The notes under the pieces: model-generated
The model's input: only the letters and a program-made list of their open reading frames with translations
Told to the model about the DNA's origin: nothing
Database searches by the model: none
Assembly: GCF_003634105.1 (NCBI RefSeq)
Contig: NZ_RBIQ01000007.1
Coordinates: forward strand, 1,364,001-1,428,000
Origin: Maribacter vaceletii
GTDB taxonomy: Bacteria > Bacteroidota > Bacteroidia > Flavobacteriales > Flavobacteriaceae
DNA: 64,000 nucleotides
Reading direction: 5' to 3'
Part shown: positions 52,935 to 62,600 of the stretch, piece after piece
How the letters are laid out: every line of letters begins with the position of its first letter
Numbering within the stretch: position 1 is the first letter of the stretch
Position numbers and translations under genes: made by a program

Positions 52935-53513
52935 TTAGTATAAAGTGTGGTCGTAGTTAGGTGGTAAGGTTTCTTTAATTGATATATTTTTTCCTTCGGA
53001 ATTATAGCGTATTTTATATAGTTTTTTACCGTGTGTTTCTTTTTTTCCTTTTACCAATAACTCGTAATAAATATCTGGAGTAATTAAGTTTTGAAAAGGA
53101 ACCTTTAATATTTCTTTCTCATTATTAAGTACCACATATTGTTGTTGTATTTTTTTTATTTTATAAGAAGTAAAAGTTTGTTTTAAAAATAGAAGAATAC
53201 GTTCATAACTTTCTTCGGGAATATCAATATTTTTAATTTTTACCTCAATATCTTTAAGACTCCCTTCTTTAGTAAATTCTAGACTATACCATAAGCGGTC
53301 TTTTTTAAATTTAACGTCATATATAGCTATTGAGCTATCTATTTCTTTATAAAATTTAACTTTTTTTATGCCAGGAAGTTTTTCTTCAACTAATTGCAAA
53401 GCACTAGTAGGAAATTGAGATTTTTTAATTCTAAATTCTCTTTCATACTTTAACTGTGCCTGTATTTTAAAAGCGCTAAAAAAGACTATTACTAATAGAA
53501 ATTTATACTTCAT
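52935..53513 (-). CDS. Secreted PepSY-like hypothetical protein
   Basis: This 192-residue protein has a signal peptide ending KIQAQ. The mature part is Lys-rich and resembles the PepSY-like beta-lactamase-inhibitor fold found in many Bacteroidota periplasmic proteins: it has YDVKFKKDRLWYSLEFTKEG, followed by a second similar segment. It overlaps the upstream tag gene by 11 bases, so translation is coupled, though no functional link is evident. Confidence 0.65.
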   Translation of the reverse strand: MKYKFLLVIVFFSAFKIQAQLKYEREFRIKKSQFPTSALQLVEEKLPGIKKVKFYKEIDSSIAIYDVKFKKDRLWYSLEFTKEGSLKDIEVKIKNIDIPEESYERILLFLKQTFTSYKIKKIQQQYVVLNNEKEILKVPFQNLITPDIYYELLVKGKKETHGKKLYKIRYNSEGKNISIKETLPPNYDHTLY

Positions 53514-54066
53514 TATACCTAAAACAATTTATTTCATGATCATTTACCATACCTGTTGCTTGCATAAAAGCATAAACTACAGTACTGCCTACAAATTTAA
53601 ACCCTCTTTTTTTTAAATCTTTACTAATCGTATCAGAAAGTGGAGTGTTTGCAGGGGCTTCCTTGTAATTAACAACCTTGTTTTTTATTGGTTTATGGTC
53701 TACATAATCCCAAATGTATTTGCTAAAACTACCAAATTCTTCTTGTACTTTCATAAAAGCTTTTGCATTAGTAACGGTAGCATTAACTTTTAATTTGTTT
53801 CTAATTATTCCTGCATCTTGCAATAAAGAATCTATTTTTGGCTGTTCATATTCTGCAATTTTTTGATACTCAAAATTGTCAAAAGCTTTTCTAAAATTTT
53901 CTCGTTTTTTTAAGATGGTAATCCAGCTTAAACCTGCTTGGAATGTTTCTAATACTAAAAACTCAAACAACGCGTCATCCTCTTTCTCAGGAAGCCCCCA
54001 TTCTAGGTCATGGTATTGCTCATAAAGTTCATCTCCTAAACACCAACCGCATTTATGTTTTTCCAT
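53503..54066 (-). CDS. tag: DNA-3-methyladenine glycosylase I
   Basis: This base-excision enzyme removes 3-methyladenine. It is 187 residues, usual for Tag. The zinc ligands are visible: Cys6 and His19 at the N-terminus (spacing of 13 as in E. coli Tag) and the His-x3-Cys pair in NDHEINCFRY at the C-terminus. LETFQAGLSWITILKKRENFRKAF, in parts, is the HhH region. It is divergent from the thioredoxin-like gene. Confidence 0.93.
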   Translation of the reverse strand: MEKHKCGWCLGDELYEQYHDLEWGLPEKEDDALFEFLVLETFQAGLSWITILKKRENFRKAFDNFEYQKIAEYEQPKIDSLLQDAGIIRNKLKVNATVTNAKAFMKVQEEFGSFSKYIWDYVDHKPIKNKVVNYKEAPANTPLSDTISKDLKKRGFKFVGSTVVYAFMQATGMVNDHEINCFRYNEV

Positions 54067-54158
54067 AGTTTATTTTCTAAAAACTAAAGATATGTAAGTT
54101 TTATAAAATTTATCCTACCAATATGATCAATATCAGCTTTTCTAAAAGCGGACTAAAG

Positions 54159-54166
54159 TAAATTTG
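54159..54166 (+). promoter_or_regulatory. Probable -7 element of the thioredoxin-like gene
   Basis: TAAATTTG matches TAnnTTTG exactly, 19 bases before the ATG at 54185. Confidence 0.5.
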
Positions 54167-54184
54167 GATTTAAAATTATTTTGA

Positions 54185-54817
54185 ATGGAAACATTAAGCA
54201 ATAATACAATAGAGAAAGAAACGGCAACTCTAATTAAAGAAGCCCTAGATATAGCTATTTCTTATGAAGAATATAGAGATTTAGTAGCGTCTTTAGCCGA
54301 GGAAGAAAAATCTACAGGGACTGTGCAAACAGAAGCATTATCTAATTATACTGTTTTAAATAATAGACGTATGAAACGTTTAGATAAAACTATAAAAGTA
54401 AATGAAGTTGTATTAGAGAAAGTAAAAGCATATTCAAAAAAAATTACTTGGTTAGTTTTAACAGAAAGTTGGTGTGGCGATGCTGCTCAGACTATGCCTG
54501 TAATGAATAAGTTGGCAATATTGAACCCGAATATAAATTTACAAGTTATTCAAAGAGACCAAAACCTTGAGTTAATGAATAGGTTTTTAGTAAATGGCAC
54601 ACTTTCTATTCCTAAGTTAATAATGCTAGATAGTACTACTTTAGAAGTTCTTGGAGAATGGGGTTCTAGACCTACAATAGCAACAAAAATGGTAGAAGAT
54701 TATAAAAAAGAACACGGAACTTTAACTCCAGAGTTTAAACAAGATTTACAGGTTTGGTATAATAAAGATAAAGGGCAAAATACAATTGAAGATTTAGTTA
54801 TGCTATTAGATGTGTAG
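54185..54817 (+). CDS. Thioredoxin-family protein with single-Cys active site
   Basis: This 210-residue cytoplasmic protein has a helical N-terminal part of about 85 residues and a thioredoxin fold with WLVLTESWCGDAAQTMP. The usual CxxC is CGDA, so only Cys97 is present and the second Cys is Ala100. The cis-Pro region is SIPKLIML. It belongs to the Thioredoxin_9-type group common in Firmicutes and Bacteroidota. A monothiol redox or thiol-binding role is likely. It has no operon partner. Confidence 0.8.
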   Translation: METLSNNTIEKETATLIKEALDIAISYEEYRDLVASLAEEEKSTGTVQTEALSNYTVLNNRRMKRLDKTIKVNEVVLEKVKAYSKKITWLVLTESWCGDAAQTMPVMNKLAILNPNINLQVIQRDQNLELMNRFLVNGTLSIPKLIMLDSTTLEVLGEWGSRPTIATKMVEDYKKEHGTLTPEFKQDLQVWYNKDKGQNTIEDLVMLLDV

Positions 54818-54961
54818 AAGTAAAATCATTTTTTAATACAAGGATTATGAAAGTAACAATACCTTTTTATGGAGAGTTGTGGTTATGTTTAAGATAAATA
54901 ATTGTTTAGTATTGGCAGTTAATAGTATAAATTAAGATATTTGAATATTATTTAATATGTT

Positions 54962-56095
54962 ATGCGATTATTAGCTATAGTATTTTGTGCTTTCTCTCTT
55001 ATTTTTCTTGCATGTAGCTCTTCTAGTGGAAAAGTAGAAAAACCAAAATTAGAAACTAAGGAAACCTCAATAAATTTTATTGATGAATACATATTTCCTG
55101 AGAAAGAGTTTTTTAAGAACACTTTAGTAGGCGGACTCTCAGGTATAGATTATCATAATGGAACATGGTATTTTATTTGTGATGATTCTAAAGCTCCGGT
55201 TAGGTTTTATACTGCTGAAATAGATTATGATTTAGAAGGCTTTAATACTTTAAATTTAATTGATGTTGTAGCATTTAAAGGAGAAAATGGGAAGCCTTTA
55301 CCTAGCGGCGTTGCAGACCCAGAATCTATACGTATCACTAAAAACAATACTATTGTTTGGAGTAGTGAAGGTGGTGTAAATAGCGGAATTAACCCCTTTA
55401 TTAGAGAAGCTTCTTTTACCGGAGATTTTATACGTTCTTTTACTTTAGATACTAAGTTTAAAGTTTCTTCGGAAGAGAATATAGGGCCTAGAAATAATGG
55501 TGTTTTTGAAGCTCTTTCTTTAGATGCTAATGCTATGGGATATTGGACCGCTACAGAGTTGCCACTAAAACAAGATGGAGCAGTGCCTACAACAATAGAA
55601 GCAGTAACTCCTGTGAGAATTATTAATATAGATGAAGAAGGTAATTTTGGAAAAGAATTTGTGTATGAACTCAATTCTGTTCCTAAACCTGCTATTAACG
55701 ATACAAATTTAGAGGTTAATGGTCTTGTAGAGCTTTTAGCATATGATACTAATAAATTTTTAGCGTTAGAACGTTCTTTTTCTTCTGGTTATGCAAATGG
55801 AGGTAATACAGTAAAAATTTATAGTGTAGATATTTCTAATGCAACAAATGTAAGTGGCGTTACGAGTTTAGAAGGAGCAGTTTATACAGCATCTACCAAA
55901 AAATTAGTATTCGATTTTGAATCTATTAGAAGTAAATTAACCAACAATACAGTAGATAATATAGAAGGGATAACTTTTGGACCAGATTTTGAAAATGGTA
56001 ACCGTTCTTTAGTAGTTATAGCAGATGATAATTTTAGTTCTTTTGCGCCACAACTAAATCAGTTTATAGTTTTAGAGTTAGAAAACTTAGAATAG
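54962..56095 (+). CDS. Esterase-like activity of phytase family lipoprotein
   Basis: This 377-residue lipoprotein has Cys18 in FLACSSSS. The mature part has GLSGIDYHNGTWYFICDD, ADPESIRI, WSSEGGVN and NIEGITFGPDFENGNRSLVVIADDNF, the pattern of the phytase-like PF13449 beta-propeller. Known members show esterase- or phytase-like activity or are uncharacterised. It probably acts in the periplasm or on the cell surface. It is preceded by a 144-base AT-rich gap without a gene and ends 18 bases before a convergent gene. Confidence 0.85.
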   Translation: MRLLAIVFCAFSLIFLACSSSSGKVEKPKLETKETSINFIDEYIFPEKEFFKNTLVGGLSGIDYHNGTWYFICDDSKAPVRFYTAEIDYDLEGFNTLNLIDVVAFKGENGKPLPSGVADPESIRITKNNTIVWSSEGGVNSGINPFIREASFTGDFIRSFTLDTKFKVSSEENIGPRNNGVFEALSLDANAMGYWTATELPLKQDGAVPTTIEAVTPVRIINIDEEGNFGKEFVYELNSVPKPAINDTNLEVNGLVELLAYDTNKFLALERSFSSGYANGGNTVKIYSVDISNATNVSGVTSLEGAVYTASTKKLVFDFESIRSKLTNNTVDNIEGITFGPDFENGNRSLVVIADDNFSSFAPQLNQFIVLELENLE

Positions 56096-56113
56096 TGGTA
56101 AGAAGCTGTAGTT

Positions 56114-56836
56114 TTATTTACCTTGAAAAATATACGTAATTGTTCCTTTTTGGGAAGCCTTGTCTGAAGAATTAAATTTGGCTTTTAAGGCATAGGTAAT
56201 GGCATTATCTACCAAACAACCATTTGATGTAGTGGAGCTTTTTGTATTAAAAGAAGCATCCGTAACATTGCCAACCACATTTACTTGAATATTAATAACC
56301 ACTTTACCACCTTCTATACAGGTGTATATTGGCGGAGGTAATTTGTAGTTATTCCTATTCACTAAAGAATAAGAAACAGAGGTTTTACGTGCCGCTAAAT
56401 TATTAGTAAACTCTTCTTTTTGAGCTTCTCTTTCTCCTAAAAGTTGCTTTTTTTCTTCTCTTTTTTTGGCTAATTCTTTTACGCGGGCATTATAATCAGA
56501 TTCCGAGTTGTCTGAAGGAGCATCACTATTACTAGCAACTTCTCTTTCTTCTAAAATTTCATCTAGTGTTTTTAAAGGTTCAGGATTGCCATAACTAGGT
56601 TTTGCAGTTTCATTAAAAGCTAAATGACTTTTAATAGGGTCTGCTTTGGCCTGCTCTTCCAGTTTTTCTTTCTCTTCAATGAGCTCTTCAAGCTCTTCAT
56701 CTAGCATAACCATTTCTACAACATATTCCTCTTTATCTTCTTCTTTGCCTAAATGTATGTTGTATAATGCTAACACCATGATAGACAGCGAGAAAAAAGT
56801 AATTAAAAAGGATAAATGTTTACGATTTAATTGCAT
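56114..56836 (-). CDS. TonB-like C-terminal domain protein with coiled coil
   Basis: This 240-residue protein has an N-terminal membrane anchor (about residues 9-28), a long charged helical part (EELEELIEEKEKLEEQAKAD, later VKELAKKREEKKQLLGERE) and a C-terminal region with VVINIQVNVVGNVTDASF, a pattern seen in TonB-C-like domains. It lies 62 bases downstream of truB on the same strand. It may be an energy transducer or an envelope-spanning structural protein. A Pro-rich spacer typical of TonB is missing. Confidence 0.65.
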   Translation of the reverse strand: MQLNRKHLSFLITFFSLSIMVLALYNIHLGKEEDKEEYVVEMVMLDEELEELIEEKEKLEEQAKADPIKSHLAFNETAKPSYGNPEPLKTLDEILEEREVASNSDAPSDNSESDYNARVKELAKKREEKKQLLGEREAQKEEFTNNLAARKTSVSYSLVNRNNYKLPPPIYTCIEGGKVVINIQVNVVGNVTDASFNTKSSTTSNGCLVDNAITYALKAKFNSSDKASQKGTITYIFQGK

Positions 56837-56898
56837 AGGATTATAACCTCTTTTTTGCTAAAATATTTTACAAGACCTTAAAAATGAGAAAAATAGTA

Positions 56899-57603
56899 TT
56901 ATATATTTTCTCTTTTTGGTAATGTTTCTTCAAACGTTGTTGGGTCTATTGCTATATTTACGTTGTAATCCCCAATTTTGGTTCTTCGTAAGGCAGATAA
57001 ATATCCTCCAGAGTTAAGTGCTTTTCCAAAATCATTTGCTATAGACCTAATATAAGTTCCTTTACTGCAGACAATTCTAAATTCTATTTCCGGTAAATTA
57101 ATAGCTGTAACTTCAAATTCAGAAATGGTAATTTGCCTTTTTTTAACTTCTACTTCTTTACCTTCTCGAGCATATTCATATAAGCGTTTTCCATCTTTCT
57201 TTAAAGCAGAAAAAATAGGAGGTACTTGTTCTATTTCTCCTAAAAATTTAGGAATAGTAGTAGTAATAAGTTCTGGAGTTATATGTTCAATTGCAAAAGT
57301 CTCATTTACCTCGGTTTCTAAATCAAAAGAAGGCGTTGTGCCACCAACCGTTATTGTGCCAGTATATTCTTTAGTTTGCCCTTGAATTTCGGTAATTTTT
57401 TTAGTGAATTTACCTGTGCAAATAATTAGCAAACCTGTAGCCAAAGGATCTAGAGTACCAGCATGGCCAACTTTAATTTTTTTTAAATTAAAAGCTTTGC
57501 GAATTCCCCATTTTATTTTGTTAACCGCCTGGAAAGAGGTCCAGTTTAATGGTTTATCAATCAATAATAATTGTCCTTCTAAAAAATCTTCTTTAGTTTT
57601 CAA
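56899..57603 (-). CDS. truB: tRNA pseudouridine(55) synthase
   Basis: This enzyme makes pseudouridine 55 in the T-loop of tRNAs. It is 234 residues and contains GHAGTLDPLATGLLIICTGK with the catalytic Asp and GTYIRSIANDFGKAL, another TruB motif. The C-terminal PUA-like domain of long TruB forms is reduced. It is the fourth gene of ftsX-DUF3098-uppP-truB, with 19 bases between it and uppP, an order conserved in flavobacteria. Confidence 0.95.
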   Translation of the reverse strand: MKTKEDFLEGQLLLIDKPLNWTSFQAVNKIKWGIRKAFNLKKIKVGHAGTLDPLATGLLIICTGKFTKKITEIQGQTKEYTGTITVGGTTPSFDLETEVNETFAIEHITPELITTTIPKFLGEIEQVPPIFSALKKDGKRLYEYAREGKEVEVKKRQITISEFEVTAINLPEIEFRIVCSKGTYIRSIANDFGKALNSGGYLSALRRTKIGDYNVNIAIDPTTFEETLPKRENI

Positions 57604-57622
57604 TAGGTTTATATGTTGGGGT

Positions 57623-58417
57623 TTATCCTATATATCCGTACGTAATAGCAATAATACCTACTATTAAACAGTAAATAGCAAAGTAAGAAAGTTTACTTTT
57701 CTTTACTAATTGGATCATCCAGGTACAGGCAACTAAACCAGCTAAAAAGGCAGCAATAAAACCAGCTCCCATGGCAAAATTGTTTTCACCAGAGAAAGTT
57801 AAATCACCACTAAATAAATCTTTAGCAATTTTCCCAAAAATTAAAGGAATAACCATTAAGAAAGAAAAACGAGCAGCTTTGGTTTTGTCTACGCCAAGTA
57901 AAACAGATGTAGAAATAGTAGCGCCACTTCTAGAGATTCCAGGAAGCATTGCAATGGCTTGCGAAATACCTACAATTACAGCATTGCCAAAGCTTACTTT
58001 TTTATCGGTATCTTTTGCTTTATCTGCAAAATAAAGAAGTACAGCAGTTATAAGAAGCATAAAACCAACAAAGCGAATATTACCTCCAAAAAAACTTTCT
58101 AATTGCTCTTCAAAAAGCAATCCTACAATAACTGCAGGGAGCATAGAAAGAATAATTTTTAAAGAAAATTGGGTTTGTTCATTCCATTTAAACTGTAATA
58201 AACCACTAAGAATTTCCCATATATCTTTTCTAAAAACAACAATAGTACTTAATGCTGTTGCAAAGTGCAGTATTACTGTAAATAAAAGGCTTTCTTCTGG
58301 TACAGAATTGTCTCCTAAAATAGCTTTCCCAAGTTCTAAATGGCCACTAGAAGAAACAGGTAAAAATTCGGTTAAACCTTGTATTATTCCAAGGATAATA
58401 GCATCTAAAGTTTCCAA
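57623..58417 (-). CDS. uppP: Undecaprenyl-diphosphatase
   Basis: This membrane enzyme recycles undecaprenyl pyrophosphate to the monophosphate carrier used in cell wall synthesis. It is 264 residues with about eight helices. The BacA motifs are GLTEFLPVSSSGHLELG near the N-terminus and LPGISRSGATISTSVLLG in the middle. It begins 1 base after the DUF3098 gene. Confidence 0.95.
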   Translation of the reverse strand: METLDAIILGIIQGLTEFLPVSSSGHLELGKAILGDNSVPEESLLFTVILHFATALSTIVVFRKDIWEILSGLLQFKWNEQTQFSLKIILSMLPAVIVGLLFEEQLESFFGGNIRFVGFMLLITAVLLYFADKAKDTDKKVSFGNAVIVGISQAIAMLPGISRSGATISTSVLLGVDKTKAARFSFLMVIPLIFGKIAKDLFSGDLTFSGENNFAMGAGFIAAFLAGLVACTWMIQLVKKSKLSYFAIYCLIVGIIAITYGYIG

Positions 58418-58418
58418 A

Positions 58419-58685
58419 TTATTTTTTCTTATGCGGATTTAACAATATAGCGTAGATTTCAATACCTAAGCCAATTAATACAAGAGTTGGTGCTAAACGT
58501 ATTCTTCTAAAATTGTAGATATCGTCATTAAAAACAGTAGGGTCATCACTACCGCCACCGCTCATTAAAATAAAACCTAAGGCAATACAGGCTAAACCTA
58601 TAAACATGAAAAGGTAGTTTTTCTTTTGAAAAATAAACTCTTGTTTTTCCGAGTTACCTATATTAGAATTTTGTTTTTTACTCAT
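58419..58685 (-). CDS. DUF3098 family small membrane protein
   Basis: This 88-residue protein has two membrane helices (about residues 25-45 and 62-82) around NYLFMFIGLACIALGFILMSGG and PTLVLIGLGIEIYAI. It is a conserved flavobacterial gene between ftsX and uppP with gaps of 9 and 1 bases. Function unknown; position suggests cell division or envelope assembly. Confidence 0.85.
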   Translation of the reverse strand: MSKKQNSNIGNSEKQEFIFQKKNYLFMFIGLACIALGFILMSGGGSDDPTVFNDDIYNFRRIRLAPTLVLIGLGIEIYAILLNPHKKK

Positions 58686-58694
58686 AGGGCAAAT

Positions 58695-59573
58695 TTAATA
58701 ATATAATTCGTCGGTTCTAAGATTTAAGAAGCGTTGTGTAGCAAAATAGGTGCTAATAAACGAAATAAGTACCCCTAAGACAAAAACGGATACTAAAAGT
58801 ACTATTAAAATGGTAGAATCTTCAAAAAGGCCAAGTTCTTTAAAATGCTCATTTACGTATAAAAGTACTCCGCCAAGAGCTATTAATGCTAAAATGGCAC
58901 CTAGAATACCAAGTTTTATATTATTTATAATAAATGGACGTCTTATAAATGTCTTTGTTGCACCTACCATTTGCATAGTTTTTATAATAAAACGTTTAGA
59001 GTAGATAGATAGGCGAATAGAGCTGTTAATTAATAAAACAGCAATAAAGGTAAAAATGCTACTTGCTATTAAAATCCACAAGCCAATTTTTTTAATATTT
59101 TCAGTTAATAAACCAACAAGAGGTTTATCGTAACTAACCTCGTCTACATATCCTTTTCCAGAAATTTCTTCGGCAATAGTTGCAATTTGTTCTGGAGAAA
59201 CAAAATCGGCATTTAGCTGTACATCAATAGAGTTTTTTAAAGGATTGTAGCCTAAAAAATCTTGAAAATTTTCCCCTAATTCCTCGGTATGTTGTTTTGC
59301 AGCCTCATCTTTAGAAACATAAATAGCTTTTTTTGTATACTCTGCCATAGAAAGGCTTTTTTGCATCTGGTCTATTTCTACCTCTTTAGCGCTATCTTTT
59401 AAAAATACAGAAATAGTAATTTGTTCTTTAAAATGGTCTCCCATTTTTTTAGTATTTAAAACCAAAAGCCCTAAAATACCTAGTAAAAACAATACTAAAG
59501 CTATACTAAGTACTACAGAGAAGTAAGAAGAAATTAATTTTCTTTTTTGATAATTTTCAAAAGATTTGCTCAT
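58695..59573 (-). CDS. ftsX: Cell division protein FtsX
   Basis: This 292-residue permease-like protein has an N-terminal helix, a periplasmic domain (about residues 45-165) and three further helices, the FtsX/ABC permease pattern. With FtsE it activates peptidoglycan hydrolases during division. ftsE is not adjacent in this window. It starts an operon with DUF3098, uppP and truB. The C-terminus FFATQRFLNLRTDELYY-like end (here TYFATQRFLNLRTDELYY) is typical for this phylum. Confidence 0.92.
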   Translation of the reverse strand: MSKSFENYQKRKLISSYFSVVLSIALVLFLLGILGLLVLNTKKMGDHFKEQITISVFLKDSAKEVEIDQMQKSLSMAEYTKKAIYVSKDEAAKQHTEELGENFQDFLGYNPLKNSIDVQLNADFVSPEQIATIAEEISGKGYVDEVSYDKPLVGLLTENIKKIGLWILIASSIFTFIAVLLINSSIRLSIYSKRFIIKTMQMVGATKTFIRRPFIINNIKLGILGAILALIALGGVLLYVNEHFKELGLFEDSTILIVLLVSVFVLGVLISFISTYFATQRFLNLRTDELYY

Positions 59574-59662
59574 AATTGGTATTCCGAGTTGTAAAAATAG
59601 GAAAATTATTTATGCCTTTAAACAAGCTGTTGCTTTAGCTTTCGTCTTTCCTTTATTAAACT

Positions 59663-59670
59663 TATTTTTG
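59663..59670 (+). promoter_or_regulatory. Probable -7 element of the leuS promoter
   Basis: TATTTTTG matches TAnnTTTG exactly, 24 bases before the leuS ATG, in the 120-base gap from divergent ftsX. Confidence 0.5.
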
Positions 59671-59693
59671 CCGAGAATAAAAGTATACCTATC

Positions 59694-62600
59694 ATGCAGT
59701 ACAATTTCAATGAAATTGAAGCCAAGTGGCAAAAATATTGGGCAGAGAACCAAACGTTTAAAGCGGATAATCCTGCCCAGAGTAAAGTCGAAGGGAATAT
59801 AGAAAAACCTAAATTCTATGTTTTAGATATGTTTCCTTATCCTTCGGGAGCAGGATTACATGTTGGGCATCCTCTAGGTTATATTGCGAGCGATATTTAT
59901 GCACGTTATAAAAGACACAAAGGTTTTAATGTAATGCATCCGCAAGGGTATGATTCTTTTGGACTTCCTGCCGAGCAGTATGCTATACAAACTGGACAAC
60001 ACCCTGCAATTACTACTGCAGAGAATATTAAAACCTATAGAAGGCAGTTAGATCAAATTGGTTTTTCTTTTGATTGGAGTCGTGAGGTAAGAACATCGGA
60101 CCCAAAATATTACAAATGGACCCAATGGATTTTTATTCAAATATTTAATTCGTGGTATAATAAAGAGACAGACAAAGCAGAAGATATAGAAACTCTTATT
60201 GCTGCTTTTGAGAAAGATGGGAATACAGCTGTAAATGCAGTTTGCGATGATGCTATTGAAACATTTTCTGCCGCAGATTGGAATAGTTTTTCTGATAAAA
60301 GAAAGCAAGAAGTTTTATTACAATATAGGTTGACGTATTTAGCGGAAACCGAGGTAAACTGGTGTCCTGCTTTAGGAACAGTTTTGGCAAATGACGAGAT
60401 TGTAAATGGCGTATCCGAACGTGGTGGGCATCCTGTGGTTCGTAAAAAAATGACCCAATGGAGCATGCGTATTTCTGCCTATGCGCAACGTTTGTTAGAT
60501 GGGTTAGAAAAGATAGATTGGCCACAACCGTTAAAAGATTCGCAAACCAATTGGATTGGTCGTTCTCAAGGTGCTTCGGCAGTATTTAATGTAAATGAAC
60601 ATGATGCGGTTATAGATGTATTTACAACACGCCCAGATACTATTTTTGGCGTAAGTTTTATGACTTTGGCTCCGGAACACGATTTGGTTTCACAAATAAC
60701 AACGCCAGAGCAAAAAGCGGAGGTTGAAGCCTATATAGAAGCTACTGCAAAACGTTCGGAGCGTGATCGTATGGCAGATGTAAAAACCATTTCAGGTGCT
60801 TTTACAGGAGCATATGCAGAACATCCATTTTCTAAAGAGCCTATTCCTATTTGGATAGGTGATTATGTGTTGGCAGGTTATGGTACAGGAGCAGTAATGT
60901 CTGTTCCATGTGGGGATCAGCGAGATTATGATTTTGCAAAACATTTTAATATTCCTATTCCTAATATTTTTGAAGGTGTAGATATTTCTGAAGAAGCTTT
61001 TGCGGATAAGGGTAAAACAGTAATTGCTAATTCCGATTTCTTAAACGGATTGCCATATAAGAAAGCCATGAAATTGGCGATTTACGAATTAGAGAAATTA
61101 GGCCAAGGCGAAGGAAAAATAAACTACCGTTTACGCGATGCTGTTTTTAGTAGACAGCGTTATTGGGGAGAACCTTTCCCAGTATATTATGTAGACGGAA
61201 TGCCACAAATGATTGCGCCAGAACATTTACCAATTGCGTTGCCAGAGGTAGAAAAATATTTGCCAACCGAAACCGGAGAGCCGCCATTAGGAAATGCTGA
61301 GGTTTGGGCATGGGATACAGTTGCAAATAAAGTAGTGAACAATAGTGAGATTAATAACAACACAGTGTGGCCTTTGGAGTTGAATACGATGCCAGGTTGG
61401 GCAGGAAGTTCCCAATACTTTAATAGGTATATGGACCCTACGAACGAGGAAGAAATTTTCTCTAAAGAGGCTATGAACTACTGGCAAGATGTAGATTTAT
61501 ATATTGGTGGTAGCGAGCATGCAACAGGGCATTTATTATACAGCCGTTTTTGGCAAAAATTTATGTTCGATAAAGGTTTTGTACCCAAAGATGAATTTGC
61601 TAAAAAGCTGATTAACCAAGGAATGATTACAGGGACTAGTGCTTTTGTTTATACATTAAGTATTGAATTAAAAGATGGCGAGTCTACAACTCTTTATACC
61701 GAACCGACTTTTCATTATTTTACGAAAAGCTTAATAGATAAGCTTGAAAATCAAGAGATAGACCCTGCTGTTCAGAAGGTTATTGATCAAGTTGTTGATA
61801 AGTATAAAGAACAATGGGGAGAAAAAACTTATTGGAATAAAAATATCAATATTCATAAAACACATGTTGATATTTCTATGGTTAACTCTTCTGATGAATT
61901 GAATATGGATGCGTTTCAAAAATGGAGACCAGAAAATGAAGGTGTTACTTTTGTTGTTGAGAATGGTAAATATATCGTTGGTCGCGAAGTCGAAAAAATG
62001 TCCAAATCCAAATACAATGTGGTAAATCCAGATGAAATTTGTGAAGAATACGGTGCAGACTCTTTGCGTTTGTACGAGATGTTTTTAGGCCCCTTAGAGC
62101 AATCTAAACCATGGAATACAGCAGGTATTACAGGAACACACGGTTTCTTAAAAAAACTATGGCGTTTGTATGTTCCTTTTATGGATGGGTCACTGAGCGA
62201 GGACACTGAGCGAAGCCGAAGTGAAGCCGAAGTGAAGCCAACCAAAGACAATTTAAAAACCTTACATAAAACCATTAAAAAGGTGGAAGAAGATATAGAG
62301 AATTTCTCTTTCAATACTTCTGTATCTACTTTTATGATATGTGTAAATGAACTTTCTACGCAGAAATGTACTAGTAAAGAGATTTTAGAAGCTTTGGCAA
62401 TTTTAGTATCGCCTTATGCTCCGCATATAGCAGAAGAACTATGGAGTCAATTAGGGAATAGCAAGTCTATTTCTACAGCACCTTTCCCCGCTTTTGATGC
62501 AAGTTATTTGGTAGAAAGTAGCAAAGAATACCCAATTTCTTTTAATGGTAAAATGCGTTTTAAATTGGAGTTACCATTAGATATGAGCAAAGACCAGATT

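Noticed and set aside
54818-54961. Possible small gene between the thioredoxin-like and phytase-like genes
   Set aside because: The only ATG frame of note stops after 12 codons.
61916-62314. A 132-codon minus-strand frame inside leuS
   Set aside because: It is fully inside a conserved essential gene on the other strand and carries no motif.
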